Below are positions 32,080 through 40,769 of a DNA stretch of 52,865 nt, piece after piece (position 1 is the first letter of the stretch; every line of letters starts with the position of its first letter). Source of the DNA: Pseudomonas sp. R37(2017). GTDB lineage: Bacteria > Pseudomonadota > Gammaproteobacteria > Pseudomonadales > Pseudomonadaceae. The notes beneath the pieces were generated by a model that saw nothing but the letters and a program-made list of their open reading frames with translations, was not told the origin of the DNA and made no database searches. The position numbers and the translations under genes were made by a program. The stretch covers positions 1-52,865 of the forward strand of contig NZ_NEHO01000027.1 in assembly GCF_002113375.1 (NCBI RefSeq), in the 5' to 3' direction.

Positions 32080-33206
32080 GTACCGCTAGTCGCGTCTCCC
32101 GGCCAGCCGGCGCGGTGCAACGCCTTGAGCAAGGTGTCGGTATCCAGCCCCTGTACCCCGTGGCCGTTGCCCTCGATCGTGTCGGCGGCGAGCAGGGCAT
32201 TGATGATGGCTTCTTCCACGGCCTCGGTGGCGGCCAGGAACAGCTCGCTGATGTGGTCGTTGTTGACCATGCTCAGGTTGTCGGTGGTCGGTGCTTTTTT
32301 GCTTTCGTACGCGGCCGGTGGCACGTGATCGTTGCCGGTGGCGAAGGCGATGAAGATGTCGCCGCTGTGGTCTTCATTGCCGCCGCCGGTGCGGGCCAGG
32401 CCGAGGCTGGCGCGCTGGGCCAGGCGGGTGCATTGGTGCGGCAGCAACGGCGCATCGGTGGCCAGGCAGACCACGATCGAGCCCATGCCCGGATGGGGCA
32501 GCGAGGCTTTGCGGAACGGCGAATCGACCCATTCCATGTGGCGCCCGACCGGATAGCCGTCGACGCGCAGTTCCTTGCGGGTGCCATGGTTGGCCTGGAC
32601 AATCGCGCCGACCGTCCAGCCGCCCTGGGCCCTGTTCAAGCGTCGCGACGCGGTGCCGATGCCGCCCTTGAATTCGTGGCAGATCATGCCGCTGCCACCG
32701 CCGACATTGCCTTCGGTCACCGGGCCGCTTTCGGCGTTGCGCACGGCCTCGGCCACGTGCTCGGGCTTGACGTGAAAACCGTTGATGTCGTTGAGCAGGC
32801 CATCGAAGGTTTCCAGTACCACTGGCATGTTCCAGTAGAGGCGCCCGTCATCGGGTTGCTGTTCACGGTCGAGCACGATCAGCGCATCGCGCACCACGCC
32901 CAGGCTGTGGGTGTTGGTGAAGGCGACGGGGCTGGTCAGCAAGCCTGCTTCGCGAATCCACTCCAGCCCCGTGGCGTCGCCATTGCCGTTGAGCACATGC
33001 ACACCGGCAAAGCACGGTTGCCGGCTGGTGGAGCCGGCGCGCGGTTCGATGACAGTGACACCGGTGAGAATGTCGCGGCCGTTGGCGGTGCGTCCTCGCA
33101 CATTGCAGTGGCCGACCCGTACGCCGGACACGTCGGTGATGGCATTGAGCGGGCCGGGTTGCAGTTGGCCAAACTGGATGTTCAGGTCGCGGGCACGTGG
33201 TTTCAT
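32076..33206 (-). CDS. P1 family peptidase (DmpA/BapA-like aminopeptidase)
   Basis: This 376-residue Ntn-type hydrolase self-cleaves to expose a catalytic serine. Signature segments are NAITDVSGVRVGHCNV near the N-terminus, GNVGGGSGMICHEFKGGIGT (about 167-186), and the predicted cleavage site Gly242-Ser243 in PGMGSIVVCLATDAPL, matching DmpA Gly249-Ser250. The family includes D- and beta-aminopeptidases. It has no signal peptide. It is downstream of and on the same strand as a PotF-like binding protein gene (81 bp), suggesting a role on an imported amide or peptide. Confidence 0.9.
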   Translation of the reverse strand: MKPRARDLNIQFGQLQPGPLNAITDVSGVRVGHCNVRGRTANGRDILTGVTVIEPRAGSTSRQPCFAGVHVLNGNGDATGLEWIREAGLLTSPVAFTNTHSLGVVRDALIVLDREQQPDDGRLYWNMPVVLETFDGLLNDINGFHVKPEHVAEAVRNAESGPVTEGNVGGGSGMICHEFKGGIGTASRRLNRAQGGWTVGAIVQANHGTRKELRVDGYPVGRHMEWVDSPFRKASLPHPGMGSIVVCLATDAPLLPHQCTRLAQRASLGLARTGGGNEDHSGDIFIAFATGNDHVPPAAYESKKAPTTDNLSMVNNDHISELFLAATEAVEEAIINALLAADTIEGNGHGVQGLDTDTLLKALHRAGWPGDATSGT

Positions 33207-33287
33207 GGTTTTCTCATTTTCAAATCGTGGCAGGAAAAAGGCACGGGCTGTGTACCGCAGCCCGCTCCCACAGGGTCAGTGGTGTGT

Positions 33288-34391
33288 TTATTGGCCGTTC
33301 TTGACCTTGCTCCAGATCCGCGTCCGCACCCGTTCGGTAGCAGGCGGCAATGGCTGGAGGGTGAACAGGGTGGCCATGGCTTCGGCTGGCGGATAGACGG
33401 CCGGGTTGTTGCGGGTCGCTTCGGCCACCAGTGCGGTCGCGCTGCGGTTGCCGTTGGGGTAGTTGAGGTGGTCGCTGACCGGGGCGATGACTTCAGGGCG
33501 CATCAGGTAGTCGATGAAGGCCATGCCTTGCTCGGGGTGCGGGGCGTCCTTGAGCAGCACCAGGGTGTCGAACCACACCGGCGCACCTTCCTTCGGCAGG
33601 CTGTAGGCGATCTTCACGCCGTTGCCGGCCTGCTCGGCGGTGGTCTTGGCTTCGAGCATCGCGCCGGACCAGCCGACCGCCACGCAGATGTTGCCGTTGG
33701 ACAGGTCGCTGATGAACTTCGACGAGTTGAAGTAGGCGATGTGCGGACGCAGCTTGAGCAGCAGGGCTTCGGCCTTCTTGTAGTCTTCGGGGTTGGTGCT
33801 GTTGGGCGGCAGGCCGAGGTAGTGCAGGGCGACCGGCAGCATCTCCGATGGCGAGTCGAGCATGGCCACGCCGCATTCGCCGAGTTTGGCCAGGTTCTCT
33901 TCCTTGAATACCAGGTCCCAGGAATCCACCGGCGCCTTGTCACCCAGCACTGCGCGGACCTTGTCGATGTTGTAGCCGATGCCGTTGGTGCCCCACAGGT
34001 AGGGCACGGCGAACTGGTTGCCCGGATCGTTGTTGGCCAGTTTCGCCAGCAGATCGGTGTCCATGTTCTTGAAGTCCGGCATTTGCGCACGGGGCAGCGG
34101 GGCGAGGGCGCCAGCCTTGATCAGTGTGGGCAGACTGTAGTTGCTGGCCACCACCACGTCGTAGCCGCTGCGGCTGGTGAGCAGCTTGCCTTCGAGCACT
34201 TCGGCGCTGTCGAAGGTGTCGTAGACCGGCGCAATCCCGGTATCACGCTTGAAATCCTGGAGGGTGGCAGGGCCGATGTAGTCGTACCAGTTGTACACAT
34301 GCACGGTCGGGGCTTCGACGGCAAAGGCCGACAGCGACACCGCCAGGCTGGCGCCCAACCCCAGATTGAAATACGAACGGTGACGACTCAT
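33288..34391 (-). CDS. Polyamine ABC transporter binding protein (PotF-like), orphan
   Basis: This 367-residue periplasmic protein has a signal peptide at about 1-25 (cleaved after SAFA). VHVYNWYDYIGPATLQDFKRD, VYDTFDSAEVLEGKLLTSRSGYDVVV and NGNRSATALVAEATRNNPAVYPP closely follow PotF/SpuD putrescine/spermidine binders. No PotGHI genes are adjacent. Instead it is transcribed towards a P1 peptidase gene and divergently from a LuxR-type regulator, so it may serve a gamma-glutamyl- or acyl-polyamine-like substrate, or share PotGHI elsewhere. A REP half remnant (about 33257-33274) lies after its partner promoter region. Confidence 0.88.
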   Translation of the reverse strand: MSRHRSYFNLGLGASLAVSLSAFAVEAPTVHVYNWYDYIGPATLQDFKRDTGIAPVYDTFDSAEVLEGKLLTSRSGYDVVVASNYSLPTLIKAGALAPLPRAQMPDFKNMDTDLLAKLANNDPGNQFAVPYLWGTNGIGYNIDKVRAVLGDKAPVDSWDLVFKEENLAKLGECGVAMLDSPSEMLPVALHYLGLPPNSTNPEDYKKAEALLLKLRPHIAYFNSSKFISDLSNGNICVAVGWSGAMLEAKTTAEQAGNGVKIAYSLPKEGAPVWFDTLVLLKDAPHPEQGMAFIDYLMRPEVIAPVSDHLNYPNGNRSATALVAEATRNNPAVYPPAEAMATLFTLQPLPPATERVRTRIWSKVKNGQ

Positions 34392-34463
34392 GATGCGGCA
34401 CTCCTGGCCTGTCGAGGCCGGTGGTAATCAGGAGTTTGCAGCGTATCGACCGGGGTGGCCTTT

Positions 34464-34482
34464 ACCCATTCCCATCATGGGT
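34464..34482. promoter_or_regulatory. Palindrome in the PotF-like / LuxR divergent promoter
   Basis: ACCCAT (34464-34469) and ATGGGT (34477-34482) form a perfect inverted repeat separated by 7 bp. It lies 20 bp before the LuxR-type start and about 75 bp before the binding-protein start, well placed for control of both genes by the LuxR-type protein. Assignment is inferred. Confidence 0.4.
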
Positions 34483-34501
34483 TACTCAAAAGGGGTAGTG
34501 C

Positions 34502-35275
34502 GTGGACGCGTTGTTGAAAGAGTTGCCGGTGCACCAGGGGCTGGCGCGAGTCTTTACGGCGGTGGGGCGGGATGGTTTCTGGCGTGCGCTGGTCGATACC
34601 CTGCGCTTGCTGGTGCCGCTGGACAATGCGCTGGTGGCGCTGATGCGCCCGGGCCATGTGCCACGCCTGCTGAATGATTTCGATGCCAAGGGCAACACGG
34701 ATGAGCAGGAAGAACTGGCGGACTATCGCGCCGGCATGTACCTGCTCGATCCGTTCTATCAGGCGGCTTGCGCGGGCATCGCCGATGGCTTGCACAGCCT
34801 CGATTCGGTGGCCCCCGACCAGTTCCAGCACAGCGAGTACTACCTCAGTTACTTCAGCACCGTGGTCGGTGGGGACGAGTTGCAGTTCATGGTCAATGTC
34901 GATGGCGCGGTGCTCGGCCTGTCCCTCGGGCGCTCGACGCGCTTCAGCCTCGAGGAGCAGGGCCGCCTGCTGTGCGTGCGTGACTGGGTGCTGGCAGCGA
35001 TGCGTCGACACGTGGAATTGCTGCCGCCGCAGGGGGCGGTCGGCGAATCTCCGGCCGGCGATCTGGCGACCTTGCTCGATCGCTTCGACGCCCGCCTGAC
35101 AACGCGGGAAATCGAAACCGCGCGTCTGATTCTCCGGGGCTTCTCCAGCAAGGCCATTGCCCAGCAACTGTGCATCTCCCCGGAAACGGTGAAAGTGCAC
35201 CGGCGCAACCTCTATCACAAGCTCAACGTCAACGGGCATGGCGAGTTGTTTGCCCTGGTGCTGCGGCCGCGTTAA
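34502..35275 (+). CDS. LuxR-family transcriptional regulator
   Basis: This 257-residue regulator has a C-terminal LuxR helix-turn-helix at about 199-254 (LTTREIETARLILRGFSSKAIAQ, then SPETVKVHRRNLYHKL). The N-terminal ~190 residues are not a recognisable autoinducer-binding or receiver domain; a GAF/PAS-like ligand domain is possible. It begins with GTG after AAAAGGGGTAGTGC. Divergent position relative to the PotF-like gene suggests it regulates that gene and the P1 peptidase. Confidence 0.85.
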   Translation: MDALLKELPVHQGLARVFTAVGRDGFWRALVDTLRLLVPLDNALVALMRPGHVPRLLNDFDAKGNTDEQEELADYRAGMYLLDPFYQAACAGIADGLHSLDSVAPDQFQHSEYYLSYFSTVVGGDELQFMVNVDGAVLGLSLGRSTRFSLEEQGRLLCVRDWVLAAMRRHVELLPPQGAVGESPAGDLATLLDRFDARLTTREIETARLILRGFSSKAIAQQLCISPETVKVHRRNLYHKLNVNGHGELFALVLRPR

Positions 35276-35307
35276 TCCGGATTGCCTGGTTGACCAGACC
35301 GCCGCCG

Positions 35308-35371
35308 TTCGCGAGCAGGCTCGCTCCCACGGATGAACTGCATCCATTGTGGGAGCGAGCCTGCTCGCGAA
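35308..35371. repeat. REP palindrome, GTGGGAGC type
   Basis: Arms TTCGCGAGCAGGCTCGCTCC (from 35308) and GGAGCGAGCCTGCTCGCGAA (to 35371) form an inverted pair with a short centre GGATGAACTGCATCCATT. It separates the convergent LuxR and LysR genes. Confidence 0.9.
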
Positions 35372-35387
35372 GGGCGCTATGCGGTCT

Positions 35388-36299
35388 TCAGGCCTGCTGT
35401 TGTGGCCAATGCGCCTTGAGGTAGTCGATGAACACTTTCACCTTGCGCGTGTTGCGCCGGTGCGCCAGGTACAGCACGTAGACCCACGGCCCGAACGCGC
35501 TGGGCTCACGCCAGTACTGCGGCATCAACTCGACCAGTTCACCGCGGGCCAGATAGGGTGCGGCGCTCCATTGCGGGATGAACTGCAAGCCCTGGCCATC
35601 CAGCAGGCAGGCCAGCAGAAAGTCGTAGTTATCGCTGGCCACCCGTGGCGTCGGTTGGGTCAGGCGCATGCGCTGTTCACCTTGCGTGACCCACCAGAAG
35701 TGCCGGTTGAGCAGCGGATGGCGGAAGATCAGCCAGTCATGCTGCTGATAGTTTTCCAGTGAAACATCCTCGCCTTTGCGCGCCAGGTAAGCCGGGCTGG
35801 CGCAGAGCAACATCTGGTTTTCCACCAGCGGCTGCGCGATCACGCCGGGCAGGTCGATGGGGCCGTCGCGCAGGGCCAGGTCATAGCCGCCGTCCACCGG
35901 ATCGTAGAAGTTATCGCTCAGGTCCATTTCCAGTTTGACCTGCGGATGCTCGGTCAAGAAGCGACAGCACACCTGATTGAGAAACGCCGGCGCGAACGAG
36001 GGCGGGGCGGTGATCCGCAGATCGCCGCGCAATTCATGCTGCAACTGCTCCACGTCTTCGGTGGCCAGTTGCAGTTGCATCAGCGCCTGGCGTGCGCCTT
36101 CCAGATAGATGCGGCCCGCCTCGGTCAGCGTCATGCGCCGGGTGGTGCGGTCGAACAGGCGCGTGCCGAGCTCTTCCTCCAGCTGGGCTACAGCCTTGGT
36201 CAGGGCCGAAGGGGTTTTGCCGAGCAGGTCGGCGGCACGGCTGAAATTACCCTGTTCGGCGGTGGCGACGAACATGGTCAGGGCACTCATTTTGTCCAT
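35388..36299 (-). CDS. LysR-family transcriptional regulator
   Basis: This 303-residue regulator has an N-terminal winged helix-turn-helix (residues 1-60: ALTMFVATAEQGNFSRAADL, KTPSALTKAVAQLEEELGTR, LFDRTTRRMTLTEAG) and a periplasmic-binding-protein-like effector domain (about 90-295) of the CrgA/DsdC-like subgroup. It is divergent from the amidohydrolase gene across 106 bp, where a short inverted repeat CTAT-TCCTG-ATAG (36304-36316) and a doubled CTTGGCTA (36360-36367, 36370-36377) could be binding sites. It probably controls the amidohydrolase. Confidence 0.9.
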   Translation of the reverse strand: MDKMSALTMFVATAEQGNFSRAADLLGKTPSALTKAVAQLEEELGTRLFDRTTRRMTLTEAGRIYLEGARQALMQLQLATEDVEQLQHELRGDLRITAPPSFAPAFLNQVCCRFLTEHPQVKLEMDLSDNFYDPVDGGYDLALRDGPIDLPGVIAQPLVENQMLLCASPAYLARKGEDVSLENYQQHDWLIFRHPLLNRHFWWVTQGEQRMRLTQPTPRVASDNYDFLLACLLDGQGLQFIPQWSAAPYLARGELVELMPQYWREPSAFGPWVYVLYLAHRRNTRKVKVFIDYLKAHWPQQQA

Positions 36300-36405
36300 T
36301 TATCTATTCCTGATAGGCACAGATGTTGTGCGGGAGCAGGCATTCAGTTCTTGATTCGGCTTGGCTAGTCTTGGCTACAGCCCAACAAAAATAAAGAGCC
36401 AACCC

Positions 36406-38133
36406 ATGAAACAGATTCTGACCCTGGCCGCGTCACTCGCTCTGGCCTGTTCCTCGATGGAAAGTATGGCCGCTGTCGATCTCATCCTGCACAACGCCCG
36501 GGTGTACACCGCCGAGCCGGGCCAGCCCTTGCAGCAGGCCATCGCGGTGGAGAACGGCAAGGTCGCGGCGGTGGGTTCCGATGCCCAGGTGCTGGGGCTC
36601 AAACAGCCAGGCACGCGCATCGTCGATCTGGGCGGCAAGGTGCTGATGCCAGGGTTCATCGACTCGCACTCGCACACGGTCAAGGGCGGGCTGCAATTGC
36701 GTCAGGCCAACCTGGACGGTGAGTTGCTGCCGCTCGATGAATTGGAGAAGCGCCTGCGTCAGTGGCGCGAAGACGGCAAGGCCAAGCGTGGCGATGTCCT
36801 CAGCGTCGGCGGCTTGCCATCGACTTACTGGAGCCAGGTCGAAGCCCTTGAGCAGCGCTTCAATCAGGGCGAATGGGCGGACAGCCCGATTCTCTTTCTG
36901 GGCTGGGACCTGCACACGGGCTGGGCCAACCGGGCCATGCTCCAGCGTGCCGGTGTCGATGCCGCGCGGGTCAAGGCCCTCAAGGATGAAGAGCAGGCGA
37001 CGATAGGGCATCACGCCGATGGACGACCGAATGGCTTCCTGGTCGATGCCGGCCTGTACCCGGTGCAGGCACTGCTTCCACCCCCGACCAGCGAGGAATT
37101 GATGGCGGGCGCGCGGGCAGCACTGGAGTACTACAAGAGCCTGGGCATCACCGGCTGGATGGACCCGATTGCCAATGAAATTCCCGGTGGCGATGTGAAC
37201 AATCAGTCGGTGGGCGTGCTGCCGATCTACAAGGCGTTGGCCGAACGCGGCGAGCTGACCGCTCATGTGGCCGCGTTGCTGATGGCCGACTCGAAAGCCA
37301 CGCCGGCCGATCTCGATGAACTGGACAAGGTCCGCCAACAGTTTCTCGGCGTGCCCAATCTGACCCTGCCGGGGATCAAGGTGTTTGCCGACGGCGTGGC
37401 GGAAGTGCCGGCACAAAGTGCCGCCATGCTCGAACCCTACAAGAACTCGAAGAAGTCCGGCGAGCTGCTGATCGACCCGACGCATTTCGGCGAACTGGTC
37501 AGCGCCGCCGACGCCCGCGGCTGGTTGGTGCACATCCACGCGATTGGCGACCGCGCGGTGCGTGAGTCGCTCAATGGCATCGAGCAGGCGCGCAAGGATC
37601 GCCACAGTGGCATCGCGCACTCCATCACGCACCTGCAAATGGTCAATCCGAAGGAGTTCGCCCGCTTCAAGCCCCTCAACGTCATCGCCTCGATGCAGCT
37701 GTACTGGGCCATGGCCGATGAGTCGAGCATGGACCTGGTCAAACCCTACGTCAGCGCCATGGCCTTCATGTACTCGTACCCGGCGCGCTCGCTGCTCAAG
37801 CACGGCGCGACCATTGCCGGTGCCAGCGACTGGCCGATCACCACGCCGGATCCGTGGAAGGCGATCTACCAGGCGGTCAGCCGCAAAGGTCCGAAAGGTG
37901 TGCTCAACGCCGCCGAAGACATCGACCGCCAGACCATGTTCCAGGCCTACACCCTCAACGCGGCCCGCACTCTGCGCCTCGAGCAACAGATCGGTTCGCT
38001 CAAGCCTGGCAAACAGGCCGACATGATCGTCCTCGACCGCGATGTCTTCACCGTCAGCCCAGAGGCCCTGCGCGATACCCAGGTGCTGAACACCTGGTTC
38101 GCCGGCCGCGAGATTTTCGCCCGTAAACCCTGA
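36406..38133 (+). CDS. YtcJ-like amidohydrolase, exported
   Basis: This 575-residue amidohydrolase-3 family metal enzyme has a signal peptide MKQILTLAASLALACSSMESMA (cleaved near residue 22). Metal ligands include HSH (H88, H90) in MPGFIDSHSHTVKGG, HIHAIGDRAVRESL in the second half, and the Asp in GASDWPITTPDPW. Members hydrolyse N-formyl, N-acyl or cyclic amides; the substrate is not evident. An Asn/Lys ligand pattern like YtcJ rather than classical dihydroorotase is expected. Regulated in all likelihood by the divergent LysR protein. Confidence 0.86.
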   Translation: MKQILTLAASLALACSSMESMAAVDLILHNARVYTAEPGQPLQQAIAVENGKVAAVGSDAQVLGLKQPGTRIVDLGGKVLMPGFIDSHSHTVKGGLQLRQANLDGELLPLDELEKRLRQWREDGKAKRGDVLSVGGLPSTYWSQVEALEQRFNQGEWADSPILFLGWDLHTGWANRAMLQRAGVDAARVKALKDEEQATIGHHADGRPNGFLVDAGLYPVQALLPPPTSEELMAGARAALEYYKSLGITGWMDPIANEIPGGDVNNQSVGVLPIYKALAERGELTAHVAALLMADSKATPADLDELDKVRQQFLGVPNLTLPGIKVFADGVAEVPAQSAAMLEPYKNSKKSGELLIDPTHFGELVSAADARGWLVHIHAIGDRAVRESLNGIEQARKDRHSGIAHSITHLQMVNPKEFARFKPLNVIASMQLYWAMADESSMDLVKPYVSAMAFMYSYPARSLLKHGATIAGASDWPITTPDPWKAIYQAVSRKGPKGVLNAAEDIDRQTMFQAYTLNAARTLRLEQQIGSLKPGKQADMIVLDRDVFTVSPEALRDTQVLNTWFAGREIFARKP

Positions 38134-38158
38134 TCTCGATCACACAGAACTTAGAACC

Positions 38159-38248
38159 TGTGGGAGCGAGCCTGCTCGCGAAGAGGTCATCAGACTCGAC
38201 ATCGATGTCGGCTGGTACACCGCTTTCGCGAGCGGGCTCGCTCCCACA
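38159..38248. repeat. REP palindrome, GTGGGAGC type
   Basis: Outer arms TGTGGGAGCGAGCCTGCTCG and CGAGCGGGCTCGCTCCCACA flank TCGACATCGATGTCGG, itself an inner palindrome. It sits between the amidohydrolase gene and the C45 gene and may uncouple their expression. Confidence 0.92.
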
Positions 38249-38281
38249 GTTGAGTATCAACATCAAAACAGGAACGCTTCC

Positions 38282-39358
38282 GTGAAACTGCATTGCTTCG
38301 TCACCGACACCCAAAATCCACACATCCGCGGCCAGCAAATCGGCGAAACCTGGGCCGCGCAAATCGGCAAGACGGTGGCGCTTTATCTCGACTTCTTCAA
38401 TCAGGTCGGGGTTGCGCCCGAGCAGGTGCGCGCTATTGGCGAAGCCAGTCTGCAAGCGCTGACCGAGTGGAGCCCGAGCCTGGCTCAAGAGCTGGTGGCG
38501 ACGGCCGAAGGCGCCGGGATTCCCCTGTGGCAATTGGCGAGCCTGAACGCGCGCACGGAAATCCTCGCGGTGATGCCGGCCTCGCACGAAGGTGAGTGCT
38601 CGACGGCGGTCTATGCACCTGCGGAAATAGCGTCGCCGAGGACCATCCAGACCTGGGACTGGCACGATTCACTGGTGCCCCACGGCCTGCTGTTGCAACT
38701 CACGGCCAGCTCCGGGATCACCGTCAAGCTGTTCACCGAGTTCGGCATGCTCGGCAAGATCGGCGTGAACAGTGCAGGCGTCGGGTTGCATTTCAACATC
38801 CTCCACCACACCAGCGACAACGCCAGTGCCGGCGTGCCGGTGCATGCGATTGCCCGACGGATTCTGGAAGAGGCCACCAGTGTCGAAGAGGCCATTGCCC
38901 TGGCGCGGTCGGCGCGGGTCAGTGCCTCGACGGTACTGACGGTGTTCTCGCACAGGGATACGTCGCCACGGGCAGCGAGCATTGAAATGTCCGCCGCCGG
39001 CATCGCCGTGGTCCTGCCAGGCGAAGACGGCTGGATCACCCACACCAACCACTTCCTCGACAAGGCGCTGAGCCTGGGCGAGCGGACACCGGATGCTTCG
39101 ACCACCTACGCACGCCTGGCCCACGTCGATGCGGCGCGGCTCGACATGATCCATGGCGACCTCAATCGCCGGGCCGCGGCCATGTGCGGTGCCGCGGGCG
39201 ACGAGGCGCCGATCTGTTTCCATCCGGACCTGAGCATGCCGGCCACCGAACGCTGGGAAACCCTGTTGACCATCGGCATCGACAGCGAACACGGCATGCT
39301 CGAATACGCCGCCGGCAACCCGATGCTGCTGGCCCGCGACGGCTTCCAGCGCTTCTGA
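38282..39358 (+). CDS. C45 family autoproteolytic acyltransferase/hydrolase
   Basis: This 358-residue Ntn hydrolase is of the isopenicillin-N acyltransferase-like (C45) family. The probable nucleophile is C106 in SHEGECSTAVY; self-cleavage before this Cys activates relatives, which usually show Gly-Cys, whereas here the preceding residue is Glu. Other family blocks are TIQTWDWHDS, GLHFNILHHTSDN and WITHTNHFLD. It starts with GTG after ACAGGAACGCTTCC. The MHS transporter gene follows after 37 bp, so it probably acts on that transporter's substrate, an amide or N-acyl compound. Confidence 0.83.
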   Translation: MKLHCFVTDTQNPHIRGQQIGETWAAQIGKTVALYLDFFNQVGVAPEQVRAIGEASLQALTEWSPSLAQELVATAEGAGIPLWQLASLNARTEILAVMPASHEGECSTAVYAPAEIASPRTIQTWDWHDSLVPHGLLLQLTASSGITVKLFTEFGMLGKIGVNSAGVGLHFNILHHTSDNASAGVPVHAIARRILEEATSVEEAIALARSARVSASTVLTVFSHRDTSPRAASIEMSAAGIAVVLPGEDGWITHTNHFLDKALSLGERTPDASTTYARLAHVDAARLDMIHGDLNRRAAAMCGAAGDEAPICFHPDLSMPATERWETLLTIGIDSEHGMLEYAAGNPMLLARDGFQRF

Positions 39359-39395
39359 ACCGACGTCCTTCATAACAACAAAAAGAGCACTCGAT

Positions 39396-40745
39396 ATGGC
39401 TAGTTACGGGCAATCCCCGGCGGGTTCGCAATCCGCCCTCAGAACCTTCTTCGTCTCCGGCATGGGCACCGCGCTGGAGTTCTATGACTTCGTCATCTAC
39501 GGCACGGCGGCGGCGCTGGTGTTTCCCAAGGTGTTCTTCCCGCAGATGGATCCGCTGACCGCCACGCTGTTTGCTTTCGGCGCCTTTGGCGCGGGCTTTT
39601 TTGCCCGCCCGCTGGGCGGCATGGTCTTCGGGCACTACGGTGACAGGATCGGCCGGCAGAAAATGCTGGTGATCACCCTGTTGCTGATGGGCCTGAGCAC
39701 TTTGCTGATCGGCTGCCTGCCGGGCTATTCGTCGATAGGCCTGGCAGCGCCGGCACTGCTGGTGCTGTTGCGGTTGATCCAGGGCTTCGCCGCCGGCGGC
39801 GAGTGGGGCGGGGCGGCGTTGTTCGGCATCGAGTCGGCGCCCCCGGGGCGACGGGGACTGTGGGGAAGTTTCACCAGCATGGGCATCGGCATTGGCGGCA
39901 TCCTCGGCGCGGCGGTGTTCGGCATCGTCAGTGTCGCCTCGAACGATAACCTCGCCGATTTTGCCTGGCGCATCCCGTTCTGGCTGGGTGGCGTGCTGGT
40001 GTTGATCGGGCTCTATGCGCGACTGCAAAAGCCTGTGGCACAACCCGTCGAACACAAGGCGCAGGCGCGCATTCCCCTGGTCGCGGCACTGCGCGCGCGG
40101 CCAAAGGAAATGCTGCTGTGCACGGGGATCGCGTTCGGCTATGTGACCATCGCCTACATCGGTAGCACGTTCTTTTTGTCCTACGCCACCCAGCTTGGCT
40201 ACGGCAGCACCGATGCGCTGATCTTCGACTTTTCGCTGTCGGTGGCCATCGTGGTCACCGCGCCGCTGTTTGCCCTGCTGTCCGACCGGATCGGCCGCCG
40301 CAACGTCATGATCCTCGGCGCAATCATCATGGCCCTCGGGTTCTTTGCCTTCTTCCCGTTGGTCGGCATGAAAAACCTGCTGGTATCGACCCTGGCGTAC
40401 ATCGCGGTCGGCGCGTTCATGGGGGCGACACAGGGACCGATTCCAGCGTTTCTCGCAGAGCAGTTCCCTCGGGAGATGCGCTATTCAGGGATGTCCGCCG
40501 CCTACCAGATCGGCGCGGCACTGGGCGGCGGTACGGCGTCGAGCGTGGCCACGGCGATCCTGATTGCCACCGATCACGATCCGCTCGGCGTTGCCGTGTA
40601 CGGCTCGGTGGCGCTGGCGATTGTCGCGGTGTGCTCGTTCTGCTTGAGGGAAACGGCGCACTTGAGCATGGCGCAGATTGATCAGGAAACCGTGGCTCCG
40701 GCACCGCAGGAGAGTGCTGGTAACCGTAGAAGTATCGTTCACTGA
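39396..40745 (+). CDS. MFS transporter, metabolite:H+ symporter (MHS) family
   Basis: This 449-residue inner-membrane carrier has 12 predicted helices. The MHS signature is clear: GTALEFYDFVIYGTAAALVF, FFARPLGGMVFGHYGDRIGR, and RLIQGFAAGGEWGGAALFGI. Relatives import carboxylates, proline/betaine or shikimate. It follows the C45 hydrolase gene closely. The last ~20 residues are polar and probably cytoplasmic. A REP-like fragment (GTGGGAGCG at about 40757) lies after the stop. Confidence 0.9.
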   Translation: MASYGQSPAGSQSALRTFFVSGMGTALEFYDFVIYGTAAALVFPKVFFPQMDPLTATLFAFGAFGAGFFARPLGGMVFGHYGDRIGRQKMLVITLLLMGLSTLLIGCLPGYSSIGLAAPALLVLLRLIQGFAAGGEWGGAALFGIESAPPGRRGLWGSFTSMGIGIGGILGAAVFGIVSVASNDNLADFAWRIPFWLGGVLVLIGLYARLQKPVAQPVEHKAQARIPLVAALRARPKEMLLCTGIAFGYVTIAYIGSTFFLSYATQLGYGSTDALIFDFSLSVAIVVTAPLFALLSDRIGRRNVMILGAIIMALGFFAFFPLVGMKNLLVSTLAYIAVGAFMGATQGPIPAFLAEQFPREMRYSGMSAAYQIGAALGGGTASSVATAILIATDHDPLGVAVYGSVALAIVAVCSFCLRETAHLSMAQIDQETVAPAPQESAGNRRSIVH

Positions 40746-40769
40746 AGATCAAAAACTGTGGGAGCGCTT

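Noticed and set aside
32067..34427. Plus-strand open frame of 786 codons opposite the P1 peptidase and PotF-like genes
   Set aside because: It spans two well-supported minus-strand genes and their intergenic gap; no recognisable domain.
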